Shown here: one piece after another, positions 11,564-24,763 of the stretch
How positions within the stretch are numbered: position 1 is the stretch's first letter
Layout of the letters: every line of letters starts with the position of its first letter
Origin: Pelobates cultripes
Lineage: Eukaryota; Chordata; Amphibia; Anura; Pelobatidae
Direction: 5' to 3'
Assembly (NCBI GenBank): GCA_933207985.1
Contig: OW240913.1
Coordinates: 268,683,134 to 268,747,133, forward strand
Length of the DNA stretch: 64,000 nt
Position numbers and translations under genes: made by a program
Notes under the pieces: model-generated
Database searches by the model: none
What the model saw: the letters and a program-made list of their open reading frames with translations, nothing else
What the model was told of the DNA's origin: nothing

Positions 11564-12165
11564 TAGTAATAATAATAATAGAATTTATTCAGACTCTTAA
11601 TTTTTTCCCCCCACATATTCATTAAAAACATTTTTATATACCCCATGGTAAAAAAGTACATGCTGGTGTCCGACACCATTTTGGCACAGAATTTACATAA
11701 GCTGGATGGCTTATTATGATTTATAAAGTGCCAACAAATTCTGTAGTGCTGTACAATGGGTGAACAAGTATTTGTAACCAGACTAGTTGGACACACAGAA
11801 ACAGAGGGATCGAGGGCCCTGCTCAATGACCTTACATGCTTTAGGGAGTGGGGTATAGTGACACAGAAGGTAAGGGTAGGGTAGAAAAGTAAGTTGCTAG
11901 GATAGTATACATTGAGGGCTTTGTATTTTGTTTTGATGACCGTTGCAGGAGAGTAATCAGGGTGCAGAGAGGGAAAGTTGTTCAGTTTCATATGCTTTCC
12001 TAAAGAAGTAAGTTTTCAAAGATTTTTTTGAAGGAGTGGATGTCTAACAGAGAGGTGAAGGGCGTTCCATAGGAACGGTGCAGTCCTAGAGAAGTCGTAT
12101 TACCCTATGTTGGTTTTCTGTATTTTCAGAGCCTTACCTACATAATTTGGGAGTTACACCAAAAT
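11564..12165 (-). mobile_element. L2-like LINE 3' end
   Basis: On the minus strand the last codons of a reverse transcriptase of the L2/CR1 kind can be read near 12020-12110 (DIHSFKKIFENLLL then stop). They are followed by a 3' UTR that ends with the frequent frog L2-type tail: a block like TGTACAGCACTACAGAATTT, then GGCACTTTATAAA near 11710-11760. A short (TAA)n run sits at 11564-11580. The element is strongly 5'-truncated and has no intact gene. Confidence 0.6.
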
Positions 12166-12318
12166 TGCGCAATCACCTTTTCTTCCACTTTGCTATTGTG
12201 TATATGTAAGTGTAACAAAGTGACTGTGCACTTAGGTGGTTTTGCTGCATGCTATATTAATAACACTTCTGTTAATTAGCGCCATCCTTTTTCTGTTTTT
12301 GTATATACCCACAAGTAA

Positions 12319-14360
12319 AAGGCTAAAACGCAACGCTTGCGAGAGCTAATGGAAACCTTACGATCCTGTGAACAGCGCCACAAAACGTCCCCCACGGAGG
12401 CCACACTTACCCAGCTAGACACGACTAGACTGGCTGTGAGGGGGCTCCTTATTGACGACGCAGCCTGTAGCCTCCTCTGGCCCAAACGGACCTTCTACGA
12501 GAAAGCAAATAAGATGGACACTCTCTTAACACGCACCCTGAGACCGAGACAAGCACGACACCACATTACCTCACTGAAACACCCAGACGGTTCCACAAAG
12601 ACAGCCCCATTGGATATAGCGTTGATCTTTACCAATTTCTATAAGTCCCTCTATAACCATTCCCCAACCACTGCATTACAACAGGCAGGCAAGATCGAAT
12701 CGACCACCGCCTTCCCCGAAGGGCGATAGCAGTTCTCGACTCCGAAATAACGACGGATGAAGTAGATAGAGCAATCTCAAAACTTCATGGTAATAAAGCC
12801 CCAGGCACTGACGGGCTAGGCGGCAACTACTATAAAACCTTTATAGAAACACTGACCCCCCACCTGACGAATTTATTCAATGACTTTCGGACGGGAGGCC
12901 TTCCGGACAGAGACCTGACCTTAGCCAACATAGTACTAATCCCGAAACCGGGCAAGGACCCTCAACACCCAGGAAACTACAGACCAATTTCACTCCTTAA
13001 CCATGACGCAAAGCTGCTAGCCAAAATAATGGCAGAAATGCTTGACCCCCTTTCTTTGCAAATTAATAAATGCCGACCAGATAGGTTTTATCCCAGGAAG
13101 ACAATTATTTGAAAACACGCGCAGGAATTACGACTTAATTTGGCGACAACACAAAAATAAAACCCCCACCCTCATAGTATCTCTTGATGCTGAAAAAACC
13201 TTCAACAGGGTAAAATGGCCATATATGTTCACCCTCCTCGACCACCTGCGATTCCCAGACTCCTTCATTAAGACCATACGAGCACTATACCATGAGGTTT
13301 CGGCACAGGTGAGCATCCCTGGGACACATCCCTGCCCGTTCTCCCTGTCCAACGGTATGAGACACGGTTGCCCGCTGTCCCTCCTCCTCTTTGCCCTTGT
13401 ATTAGAACCACTCCTACAGGCACTACGCAAACACCCTGATATTCAGGGAGTACCAGTTTGAGGACGGTAGTTCCTGGTCTCTGCATGTGCCGATGACGTC
13501 CTCCTATCACTCACATCCCCGGTCACCTCCATGAGGGCGGTACAGGAGATCCTATCACAATTTAGCCCACTTTCAGGATACAGGACCAACATGTCCAAGT
13601 CCAGCGCCCTACCTATAGGGCTATCACCAGACGAAATAGCACAGATACACAGAGAACATGGCATCCACATAGCAACACAATCAGTTACATATTTGGGAAT
13701 CCAATTGACTACTGACCCCTCAAAGATGCACGCATATAACTACCCCTCCACCCCCCCGATCACTACCCTTATTAGAGACATGATGGAGAATTGGGTCGAT
13801 AAGCCCATATCTTGGATGGGCCGAATTCATTCAATTAAGATGAATGTCCTCCCAAGAATCTTTCTATTCCAGGCCCTCCCGCTTACAAAAGCAGACCTAG
13901 CACACCTCCAAAAAGCCATAGGCGATTTTATTTGGCAAAATAAGACACCAGGTATCGAGACACATACTATACTGCCCAAACCTACTGATCTTTGTTGGAG
14001 GAACTGTGGCCTCAGAGGCACATACATTCACATGTGGTGGGAGTGTCCCAACATTCAAACATTCTGGGAAGACGTTAGAGACATACTGGGTCAGGTTTTC
14101 CAGAGGGCACCTGCGGATATACCTCCTGGGCAGGCCAATAGATGACTGGCCCAAACATGACTTAAAACTACTCCACAAAATAACACTGGCAGCCAGGCTG
14201 GCCATAGCACAACACTTGTTAAAAATATAAACCCCTCCTAGATCTGTTGTCCTGGGGAAAATAAAGGATAGCTATCTTATGGACGACCTCACAGCGGGCA
14301 CCCAAAGGGCATTTGAGAGGACATGGGGACTGTGGAGGGAATGCTCTTTGGCAGAGTAAC
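12319..14360 (+). pseudogene. Second L1-like ORF2, 5'-truncated, internally deleted and frameshifted
   Basis: The fragment starts inside the endonuclease-RT linker (RLRELMETLRSC). It then shows RT motifs in several frames: NKAPGTDGLGGNYY, NYRPISLLNHDAK, ADQIGFIPGRQ, SLDAEKTFNRV, GCPLSLLLFA, a decayed catalytic region near 13470-13510 (CADDVLLS), then YLGIQL and WMGRIHSIKMN. From IWQNKTPG it jumps within about 20 residues to the C-terminal Cys-rich motif (CWRNCGLRGTYIHMWWECP). In the LINE at 5609-9408 these two regions are separated by well over 100 residues, so a large in-frame or near-frame deletion lies near 13960-14000. The last codons (AFERTWGLWREC) end at TAA 14358-14360. At least four lesions; no product is expected. 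Opposite orientation to the first LINE and a different subfamily. Confidence 0.9.
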
Positions 14361-14482
14361 GGGCTTGCCGCTTTATGGACAATGGAGCCGCTGACCGGAG
14401 GGTTTTAGGGCCCCGAAGTAGAGGCATGCTGCTGCGCTTCCCGTGCCCCCTTCCCATGCCTATTGCTGCTCACTGTTAACCT

Positions 14483-14935
14483 GAACGGTGGGTGAGGGCC
14501 CTAAAGTAAAATAAGGGGGGGAACCTATTGTCCTCCCCCTGGCCCCGACCGCTGAGCGGCGGATAGGGGCCCTAAATACCAATAAGGGGGGGACCTATTG
14601 TCCACCTCCCCGGCCCCCACCCCTGAGCGGGGGGTGGGGGCCCTAAATACCAATTAGGGGGGGACCTAATTTCCTCCCTCCTGGCCCCCACCCCTGAGCG
14701 GTGGGTGGGGACACTAATTTCGAATAAGGGGGGGACCTAATGTCCTCCACCCTGGCCCCCACCCGTGAGCAGTGGGTGGGGGCCCTAAATAAAAAATTGG
14801 GGGGGGGAGACCTAATGTCCTACACCCTGGCCCCAACCCCTGAGCGGTGGGGGCCCTAAATACCAATTGGGGGGGACCTATTGTCCTCCCCCCTGGCCCC
14901 CACCCCTGAGCGGCGGGTGGGGGCCCTAAATAAAA
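14483..14935. repeat. Minisatellite, ~72-bp unit, about six copies
   Basis: Tandem units run AATAAGGGGGGGACCTAATG, then a C-rich block around CCCTGGCCCCCACCCCTGAG, then CGGTGGGTGGGGGCCCTAAA. Six full copies plus a partial leading copy are visible, differing by a few substitutions and small indels. G-runs alternate with C-runs in each unit. Confidence 0.88.
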
Positions 14936-17379
14936 ATGTAACCCCCCAGGTGACTAGGGGTCCCCAAACCCCTAGTCACCCCCCTCCCCAAACAAATTAA
15001 CCCCTACCTACCCTCCCACCCTAAGAATAATGAGGGGGGGAACTTTAACTAAGTACCTGTAAAAATAAAATAAAACTTACCATTTGATGTTTTCTTTCTT
15101 CTAAAATCTTATTTTTTCAGCCCCAAAAAAGGCCAAATAAAAATCCTTAATAACCGACGCACTTAAAAAAAAAAAAAAGCGCAAAAAAAATTAATCCATC
15201 TTCACCCATGGAGGGCTCCGCGCAGACTGAGCTCTGTAGGGCGGGGGAAGGCTTATAAAGCCTTGCCCCGCCCTGCAGTTAGGCTCAGAGCACTCTGGTG
15301 GGTTTAAGTCATCCAATCAGAGTGCTCTGACAGGTAAATGAAGAGACTGACAGGTAACACTCCGATTGGTTACTTAATCCACCAATCAGAGTGCTCTGTG
15401 TCATTTTACACAGCGTGGGAAAGTTCTTTGGAATTTTCCCACGCTGTGTAATTTGACTCTTAACACTCTGGTTACTTAATCCACCAGTTACAAGTGCCCA
15501 CCTAACAGACAGACTGATTGCTTATTTCTCTGTGGCACTGGGCTCAGGGAAGGGTACAAAAATGTAGTATAGCACCCACAAAAATAATCGCTGTAGTTTG
15601 CAGATTCAACACCAGAATTCTTTCCTAATCTGTCCCTCACAGCTGCAGCATCCTCTCCCTACACTAATAAGAGCTCATGTGACTCCAGCTTATATAGAGG
15701 CTGGGTCACATGCTGCACTGGCCAATCACAGCCATGCCATTAGTAGACGTGGCTGGGATGGCTTCTAAGGGCACGCGAGTCAAACGCTTGTTGATTGGCT
15801 GCCCTGCAGCTTTTCAAAACGCGCCATTAAATCGCCAGTCGCTGAACACCGAATTCTGTTACTGAAACGGGGTAAAAAAATCGCAATGTTCGGTACGAAC
15901 CCGAACTTTACAGTTATAAGCTTTGCCTTATTTACGGTCATTGAACATAGTATGTGGAAGTGTTGAAACAGAAACAATGTGTCCTGTGCCAGGAATGAAC
16001 TGCCATGTGATGTCACTTGCTGAACCTCTAAAGTGACTGTCAGTGCATCAAAATTTTAAATATTTTATAGAGAGAGAATTTTTGTGAAATAAGGAAGAAT
16101 CCGTTGTCAAGTGAGTATGTCTTTCAAGATAGGTAACTTCTCATCCATACATTTTGTATGTTGTAAATATTTGCTTAACTATACAAATTTGAAGGTTTCA
16201 TCTGTGTTTAAGTTTTTTTTAGAATGCTTGTGTGTTATTGTAATCTGCAAATAAAACAAGGAAAAAATGTAATCTAATTAACTGGAAGATTGACATTTCT
16301 ATTTAAACATGCTTGGTTTATTTACGTACCGCCTGTCTGTGTTTGCAGTATTTCTTTACAGTTTGTGGAAGGGTATTCCGTTTCGACCCTTTCCTTTACA
16401 TTTAAAAGCATCTCATGTTTGTTCACTGGAGCTGTGCCTTGTTGTGAGTCTTACTGACACAATGTATTATTTAATCAGCATCAAGTTTCAACTGAGCAGA
16501 ACAGCAAATATTACATGGCATGTAAAATGGACGTACGTTTTAAGAGTTTGTCCAAAACCGTTTTTTATTTATTTATTGGCCAGCATAAACATGAGCTACA
16601 TAATACATGTCGAACCATTCACGCAAGACAAAGTGCAGTCTGGTGGAGGCATTGAGATGCTAGTTAGTGTTTTGATTGGTAATGCTGTTGCCAAGATGGA
16701 GTGTGGTGATTTTGTATTGGATACATCACACTTTCCCATTAATTCAACCACCCTCATTTAACTCCCAGTAAAGTTTCCTTTCTGCTCTGGTATGTGACCT
16801 CCTGGGCACACAACAACTGAGAAATATCCCAAACATCAGGTTCTCCTTAGTGTCATTGCATAAATGAACTGATAGTTGCTTAGTAGATAAGGGAATGCAT
16901 AGCAGCTAGCACAGAACAAAGTCTGCAGAGCTTTGAAAAAAATGTTTAACATTTTTTTGGATCATCATACAAACTTGAAATTGCATATTGGTCTCAGATT
17001 AGGCCTCCCCTGATACAAATAATACAAACAGCTCGCACACAAACACAGTCCCCACAAACACAACACCACTGGCCATCCACATACATACATGCGCGCCAAA
17101 CATACATACAATGTTACATATCATTCAACACACACACTCCCAAAAGCAGCCCCCATACACAGCCCACATTCATAGGTATCATACATAATACCACAAACTA
17201 CTCATGAACATATACAATATAACAGTCCACATACACACAAATACAATGCTACAAAGCAACTGCATCACGCATAAATAACACAAGCAGAATACAGCAACAC
17301 ACAATGGACTTCAAGATCTTGGTTTGGCACAGTACTGTTAAAAGGTTACCTACCCATGCCCTAGTTGTTTCAGAACTAC
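14936..17379. other. Unassigned region with inverted-repeat blocks
   Basis: 15180-15500 has several short inverted blocks around CAATCAGAGTGCTCTG and a strong hairpin (15406-15451), which suggests a decayed DNA transposon. 15500-17379 shows nothing I can name. The 150-codon open frame at 16309-16761 has no family motif. CA-rich low-complexity sequence lies near 17030-17300. Confidence 0.4.
15406..15451. repeat. Perfect 17-bp hairpin
   Basis: Arms TTACACAGCGTGGGAAA and its exact complement are separated by a 12-base loop. The flanks contain further inverted copies of AATCAGAGTGCTCTG, so the hairpin is probably part of a palindromic MITE. Confidence 0.85.
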
Positions 17380-17445
17380 ATGTCAATTATACAGCTCTGC
17401 GGAATCTGATGGCACTATATAAATAATAATAATAATTGATGCTCA
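17380..17445 (+). mobile_element. L2-like LINE 3' tail with (TAA)n
   Basis: The segment around CTCTGCGGAATCTGATGG followed by CACTATATAAATAATAATAA is the common end of frog L2-like elements. It resembles the tails at 11710-11760 and 23098-23165. Confidence 0.5.
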
Positions 17446-18062
17446 GCACATCATGAGTGAGCATAATGGAAATGTAATTCAGAAACATCACACTATAATT
17501 AGTAATCACAGTCAGTCACGCTTGTGCTTAGTGCTACTGCAGCTCAACTGGTGGAACATGATGTTTGTAGCATACAGGTTAACGTTACAGTGCCATCAGG
17601 TGTGTATCGGGACTGTGGGGTAATTGGTATTCCTGCATGTGTCATGGCATCTTTGTATGTAGTGTGTGTTATGGGCAGCTAAATGTCATAGGTAATGCAT
17701 GGAGCTGTTGGTTGTGGTGAATGGCAATCTGAGGCAGTAAAGCAGATTGTCTTGGCCTCCATGTTATGATGACCAGTTTTCCAATGGAAATATAATGACA
17801 GAGACTGAGAAGTGAGGAAAAGCATGTGCGTGTCAAGCGTTGCACTCTTCCAATGAAATGGAGGTTTGCTATCAGAACCGAGTTTGACTTGGTTCTCACA
17901 GTGGAAGTGTCACTGGTGGCTGTCAGGATTACAACCGCTAGCGGCCTATTTAACTTTTAAACAGCAATACTTTACTTTGCAAGGTTAAAACTTAATAACA
18001 ACTGCACGCAGACCATTTGATTGACATGAAGTGGTCTTGGTGCCTTTTAGTTCACCTTTAAA
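17446..18062. other. Unassigned, presumed wasf1 5' intron
   Basis: Nothing recognisable is seen. Position upstream of the wasf1 start-codon exon suggests 5'-UTR intron. Confidence 0.35.
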
Positions 18063-18420
18063 GAGAGTAATAACAGGGTAAATTATTTATTTATTGATAA
18101 AATATTTTACCAGGAAAGATACATTGAGATATCTCTCGTTTTCAAGTATGTCCTGGGTCCACAATTCATTGCATTGTTACATTAGGGTACAATAAAATAC
18201 AAAAACCATATTAAAACACAATAAATACAAAATTTAACATAGAACAGGTAGGAAATATATAATCAACTATGACAGGTGCATTCTGTTTTGAGGTATGTAG
18301 AGAGGGACCTCTTAAAGGACTTTAGGCTTAGGGAAGATTTTAATTTGTGTGGGAGGTCGTTCCACAATTGCGGTGCTCTATAGGAGAAGGAGGATCGGGC
18401 CGCTTTCTTTTTGTATTGAG
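18063..18420 (-). mobile_element. CR1/L2-type LINE 3' end with (AAAT)n tail
   Basis: On the minus strand a C-terminal RT fragment is readable (APQLWNDLPHKLKSSLSLKS, then FKRSLSTYLKT and a stop near 18270). The pattern LWN-LP-...-L-FK--L--L is the diagnostic tail of L2/Rex1/CR1-type reverse transcriptases. The 3' UTR follows and ends in AAATAAATAAAT repeats at 18066-18080. Only the last ~45 residues remain. Confidence 0.75.
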
Positions 18421-19831
18421 GTAGGTTAAATTAGATCATTAGCCAAAAACATGTTTAACCCTTTTCCATCAGGATGGTCTTGTGATCTGTTCTGAATTCA
18501 TAAATTGAATTCAAAGTCATTGGAATTGTTGGCAATCCCTTTCATGATCGACATTGACTTGTTGTCTCAATAAAAAAGCATATCGGTCTTCATTAATTGC
18601 ACACCAGGCAGTAAATCACTTTTTTTTTTTTTTTAAAGTAAATCCGCTTTTTTATGGAAACTATTAATTTGTAAATGCTAATAGTTCTTAGTGCGCAATT
18701 TGCCGCCAATCTGACATGCCTTAAAAAAACAAAACAAAATAAAACATCTTGAGTTTGTCTCATGGTAAATTTTTTTTATTGTCGTCATGCTTGTCAAAAT
18801 TCATCTATAGCTTTGTGGGGCTGTGCTTCTTGACAAAGGACTGTTAAAATCCAAATATACATATCCCAATCGCCCATTCCTCAGATGTATTTTACTTTTT
18901 AATAACTCTATAGAAGATATTGTCGGTGAGGACCTGAAGCAAAGGGATTTTTGACAACCGATTTGGAAAAATAATTATTGTAATTTTTCATGCATGGTCT
19001 ATAAAATGACAACTGCATTCCATATAAAACTCCCACACTTCTTCCAGCAAAAATACTCTTCCTGAAAGTTAATATAATTTTGAAAGTACAAATCAGAAAG
19101 TTTAAATTCACCCTTTTATAGAATGGGTCAGAGTTTATGGATCTCGTTCTTTCATGAAAAGCATTTATTAATGGAATCCTGTGTTTTATATATTTATATA
19201 TATATATATATATATTATTATTTTCCCCTCTCTCTCTAAAAGAATTGCCCTAGCTACAGTAAATCTAAAATTTAAAACCATGGGGTTTATATATTAGAGC
19301 CCCCCTATTGTCTTGATCACAATAATAGTCTGGTTAGATTAAGCCCTGTATCTTTTGAACTATGGGTGGATAAGAAGCAGTGCTTTTTAAAGTGTACTTT
19401 GTTGTTTGTTTAATGCTTATTAAAAAGCATGAACAGAATATAATTACATGACTCTGTGACCTACATTAATGGTATAAAATGCTAATTATTTTTTGCTACT
19501 ATTTGTTCCATTGTATTTTTTTTCCCCTGCCATCTCTTGTTTTCATGTATATGGATCCTTGCAGTGCTTTGTAGGAATTAACATGCTAAATATTTTGAGA
19601 ACAAATGGTTATTCACCAAAATGTGGATTGACTTGAATTCAAATGGAATCTCAGATTTTAGCTGACTGTAAGAATTGTCAGAGTCCGCTATGTTTACATA
19701 TAGCTAGTTTGGCCTAAGATTTGAAATTATCTTCAAGTTCCCTGACAAATTTACATTTTAGTGAATCACCTTGACACTCGTTCTAGTTTTTCATGAGATT
19801 GTAACTGGTTTCTTTTTTTCAATTTTGATAG
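18421..19831. other. Unassigned, presumed wasf1 5' intron
   Basis: AT-rich sequence with poly(T) tracts and a (TA)n tract at 19192-19218. Directly before the exon, the T-rich run ending TTTTGATAG at 19812-19831 is a good polypyrimidine tract and acceptor. Confidence 0.45.
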
Positions 19832-20613
<782 letters not shown>

Positions 20614-20865
20614 CCTTAGCCTGTTTCAAAGTCCCTCTCTCCATCCAAGTCCATCTCTCCCTGTTCTTAACACTGGCCATGTGCCTGCTTTGTTGACCTG
20701 TAGCTTTATTCATGAAAACATGAATGTAGCTGTCCTTAAGCTGCTAACTGCCAAACCATTGTAAGCTACTTACCCATTACGATACAATAATAAGGCAAGG
20801 ACATGTGTTACTTACTTTGTATCCTGGCAGAGGATCATCAAACAAAGGGACTTCAAAAAATTCCC

Positions 20866-22328
20866 CTTTTTTATTTTTATTAAAAAAAATTTTGCGTGCA
20901 AAGATACATCATGGATATGATCAGTACAGTAACACATCAGTCAAAGGATAGACCGATATCTCGCAGATTACAAACAAATGGCAGGTTGCACCTTTTTTAA
21001 ATTAAAGAGAAAATCTACAAGATCACAGTGCTATCAGATTATAAGAAGTAAAATGCACGAATATAGAACATGACCTACTCACTGATTGCATATACTTAGG
21101 TGAGAACAGTAAAGTAAGGCAATAACAAGAAGAATCAGTACCAATTGTTTCTGATGATTTTATGTTGACCCATACCACATCAACTCACAATAACAGGGAG
21201 TGGGTAAACTGAAAATGACTGTTTATATGTAGGAGGCAGTTAAAAGGTTAACCCTAGACTGAGCAGGGATGGTGTAACAGCATGGTATTGTAGTATGATG
21301 GCAGAATTCTAAGCTTGGTCCATGCAACAGATTCTGATTAAATAAATCTATGCCAAAGCCTAGTGGAAAGTAAAAGAAAAAAAAACTGAAAAACAAAAGC
21401 AAATGGAGCCCCACAGAGTGCAGAACCAAACGTTATTAAAGCACTAATTGTGGTAGTAAAGGACTGTATGGAGCTTGTAGTATACTGGCCCAATGTGATG
21501 GCCCTTCAGCCCACTTCAACCTCCGTCACATCTATTTGGAATAATGACAAAGTCACAGCATACAAGTAAGTACAGCCAACTCTGCTGCACCAGCCCCAGG
21601 CCGCTGCAGAAGCAGGCATCTGAGATCAGATCTTGCCCTTCAGTGAGCCTTAATCATTAGAGAGGCCCATTTGGCGTCCCAACACTGGCGGATGATGCTC
21701 CTGGGTGTAGGACTGTGGTGGGGAGTTCTACTCCACAAGGCTTCAGGCCTAATTAAGTGGCTGCAGAGGACAGTCTCAAGTGCCGGTTAGTTTGCGGCCA
21801 AAAGCCCTCCTCTTACTTAGGTTGTCTTACTTGTAATCACACTGCGTTGGGACAGCATGAGCCAGAATCAAGAGCATATGTCATCAAATGCTGACATGAT
21901 AGAGCCCTCCCTTCTGCAGGATGAATATTGTAGCCAATCTTGAAGGAGCCACAGCGGTGGCCATCTAAGAATCAAGTCGCTGATGCATCCGGCAGGTTTT
22001 GCCAATTATTGCCCCCACTGGACCAAAGTGCCTGCAGGATGTTATTTCAAGGAGCTGATGCGCAGCAGTCAGGCAAGAGAACAGAGCAGCGACCATTCAC
22101 TTCACTCCCTGCCTAAGTAGGCCGCAGTCTCAGAGACCTCAATTCTTCCTCAGGGACTCTAAAACTCTCGTTCTTGGGCTTGTCAGCAGAACTGGTAGTC
22201 ACCTGCACAATATACTTCACGTTTCTGGCACAAAGTGAGTAAAGAATTGCGATTATCATCGAATAAAGGACAGAACCTTAAGGAGCTGTTCTGACATGCG
22301 GACAGTTAGCATGGCGGTTCGGCCCCAC
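20866..22328 (-). mobile_element. Possible non-autonomous L1-like retroelement
   Basis: On the minus strand the 5' end reads GGGGCCGAACCGCCATGC, and a segment CGCATGTCAGAACAGCTCC resembles the leader of the LINE at 11300-11368 (CGCATGTAAACAGAGCTCC). The other end runs into T-rich sequence near 20866-20895, which would be the A-rich tail. No ORF1 or ORF2 motif is visible between. No target duplication was identified, so this call rests on weak end similarity. Confidence 0.35.
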
Positions 22329-22362
22329 CCTATATTAATTTTCTAATGCATTATCTGTCTGT

Positions 22363-22379
22363 ATGTATGTGTATATGTG

Positions 22380-22444
<65 letters not shown>
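22363..22444. repeat. (GTAT)n-(TA)n microsatellite
   Basis: Compound tetranucleotide and dinucleotide tract. Confidence 0.95.
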
Positions 22445-22448
<4 letters not shown>

Positions 22449-22842
22449 GCATTGAATGCGGGGCCATCTCCAAGCTGGAGTTTTAATTTCAAGTTTGTTC
22501 TTCACATCTATTTGCAATCAAGTTTAAGTTCTGACTGGTATTATATAAAGTGGTCATGGTGCTTAGAGTCTTTATATACAGTGTTTCAGTAAGAAGATAT
22601 AAAGATATTTATTTACAAGTGTAAATCCTCTCCTGGCAGCATCATTGTGCATTAAAGATGTCAACTGCATTTAGAAGCTGTTATATTGGCACTTCTATTT
22701 CTTTCTCAGAGGCCTGTGGGTGTCACACTGTTGTAACGTTTCTCCTGCTCTTCCTAAATCCTGGCTTAGACCTCCATGCAACTGACCAAAATTTAAAAGA
22801 GCATTATATTACAATGAATTTCTTATACCACGTTGTATAGTT
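22445..22842. other. Unassigned, presumed intron
   Basis: Nothing recognisable is seen. Confidence 0.35.
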
Positions 22843-22976
22843 CAGGGGTGACTAAAAGGTAGTTCCCCAGGTGTTGTAGCACTACAACTCCCATGATGCT
22901 TTGCATTTAGAATGACAAAGCATCATGGAAGCTGTAATTTTAAAATATCTGGGGATCTACCTTTTGGGAATCCCTG
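22843..22976. mobile_element. 134-bp palindromic hAT-type MITE
   Basis: Ends CAGGGGTGACTAAAAGGTAG and the complement of CAGGGATTCCCAAAAGGTAG are typical hAT-like CAGGG termini. The interior holds inverted copies of ACAACTCCCATGATGCTTTG. Flanks GTATAGTT and GTATAAAT resemble an 8-bp target duplication that has since diverged, as expected for hAT. Confidence 0.75.
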
Positions 22977-23097
22977 GTATAAATTAAGTTTAAATCTACT
23001 TAATTTAAGGATACCTTGTCTGTATCATAGGTCCTCATCAACCTATTTTTCCTGTAATATTTTGTAATTGTCTCATTTATTGTTAAATTTCCACCCT

Positions 23098-23165
23098 TTA
23101 TAGAATTGTAAAGCGCTGCGGAATACGGTAACCCTACATAAATGCCAATAATAATAATAATGTAA
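23098..23165 (+). mobile_element. L2-like LINE 3' tail with (TAA)n
   Basis: TTGTAAAGCGCTGCGGAATA followed by an AATAATAATAATAA run is the common frog L2-type 3' terminus. Confidence 0.55.
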
Positions 23166-23794
23166 ATGTGTTTGAGACCCAGTCATGATTTTTTTTTTTT
23201 TTTGTATATGAGCTGACCTTGTAATCATGTTTAAATCGTGTTCTTTTACATATTTTTTCCTTTGCAAATATTGGAAGCTACGCAGTACAAATACTATTCT
23301 AAAGTAATTTTGCATTTGCAAGAGAACATTTCCTGCATCCCAGCTGTCAAAGAAAAGCATTTGCAAACAATAAGCTCAGCAGGTACTGACTGCAAGTGCT
23401 ATATTTAAAATAAGCCAAACTGCCAATTAAGCACTCATGTGAAGAATTAAAACAACCTATATTTGCCACAGGAAGCATAAAATAATATTCCAATTTAATG
23501 GCTTTTCTGGTTGAAATAACATACAGATAATATATATCTCCAATTCTGCTAGCACCAACAATAGAAACGTGTCATGATAATAAAGTTGGCAGAATGAGTA
23601 CAATAAAAATTATGGGACATCAAGGATAAGTACAGTAGCTCAATTAACTCCGCTGGGGATCCAGTAACACCATGGATTTCTTCGATTTCATGAAGGTATA
23701 AATAGTTATATTTTTTAGATTATTTTTCTGAGCAACGCAGTGTGGCATTTTCCTTATTTTAAGGGGAAATTCCTTTTAATGTTTAGCTTTTACA
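23166..23794. other. Unassigned, presumed intron
   Basis: Nothing recognisable apart from a T17 tract near 23188. Confidence 0.35.
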
Positions 23795-24245
23795 ATAGTG
23801 GCAACATTCTATGCCGCATTGTACAAATATACAATGGATAATTTAACAGCCTGGCAAAATGTTAACGGGCACGAGAGATGAAGAGGCCCTTGCTCACTAT
23901 CTAGATCTAGTAGGAAGGGATAAAGGAACACAAGAGGAAAGCAATGTGTCGGAGGGGAGGATAGTGTGATGGGTATGATGCCTTTGTCTAAGCTTGGAAA
24001 TATGGTATGTGGAGGAACCATACAGTTCTCACAAAGTGAGAGGGTATGGAGTACTAAAACAGGTGAGGTGTGGAAGTTGGGAGTGATATTGTAATAAAAG
24101 AAGGGAAGGGTGATTAAAAGCCTTCCTAAAGAGTGACTTTTTAAAGGACTTGAGGCCAGAGACAAAAGGGATAGATAGTCAGTAAAGCGCTCGTCAGAGT
24201 AGAACAGCAACTGATGACGAAGATGAATTGGGCAGCAGCATTTTT
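23795..24245 (-). mobile_element. L2-like LINE 3' UTR fragment
   Basis: On the minus strand a block of the kind GAGCAAGGGCCTCTTCATCT with a following CTCGTGCCCGTTAACATTTT is typical of frog L2-like 3' UTRs. Upstream codons such as SSPLKSHSLGRLL may be the RT end in a broken frame. The 151-codon open frame across it is not a gene. Confidence 0.45.
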
Positions 24246-24481
24246 TTTTTAGAATTAGTGCCATATCCGTATATAGATGCTTGCAGTGCTGAAGATAGCG
24301 GTGACTGAGTTTCTGCTATATTTCGGGGGATTTGTGCTATGTTCTTTAAGTGAGTGTTGCAGAACTGAACATGTAATTGAACGAGGGGTAAAGAGGTTTA
24401 AGCATTCTATGTGACACACTAGACATTGTACTTGGCTCGTTGGCATAATGTTGTGTTGTTTGTGGTAATAATGACTTTGGG

Positions 24482-24763
24482 CAGGGGTTCTCAACCCAGT
24501 CATCAAGGACCCCCTACAAGTCCAGGATTTAGGGAAAGTACCTGGGTGTGTCTAAGGTGTTTAGAAAACGGGGAAAAAAACACCTTAGTCTAAGGTGTTG
24601 TGTTTTTTCTTTTTCTAAACACCTTAGACACACCCAGGTAATACCTAAATCCTGTACTGGTAGGGGGTCCTTGAGGACTGGGTTGAGAACCCCTGCCCAA
24701 AGTCATTATTACCACAAACAACACAACATTATGCCAACGAGCCAAGTACAATGAGAACCCCTG
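24482..24763. mobile_element. hAT-type MITE with a template-switch-like inverted insertion
   Basis: Left end CAGGGGTTCTCAACCCAGTC; its complement appears at the right (GACTGGGTTGAGAACCCCTG, ending 24695). An 8-bp target duplication ACTTTGGG flanks the element at 24474-24481 and 24764-24771. Between the first right end (24695) and a second copy of the last 12 bases (24752-24763) sits an inverted copy of the left flank (24696-24753). The MITE arms themselves are diverged (for example at 24516-24540 against 24636-24660), so the duplication of the flank is younger than the MITE. Confidence 0.85.
24696..24753. repeat. 58-bp exact inverted copy of the MITE left flank (24424-24481)
   Basis: All 58 bases are the exact reverse complement of 24424-24481, including the left target duplication. 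It is placed between two copies of TGAGAACCCCTG. Confidence 0.95.

Noticed and set aside
16309..16761. 150-codon open frame upstream of wasf1
   Set aside because: No domain, no similarity to WAVE or to transposon proteins that I recognise, and AT-rich composition typical of intron; probably chance.
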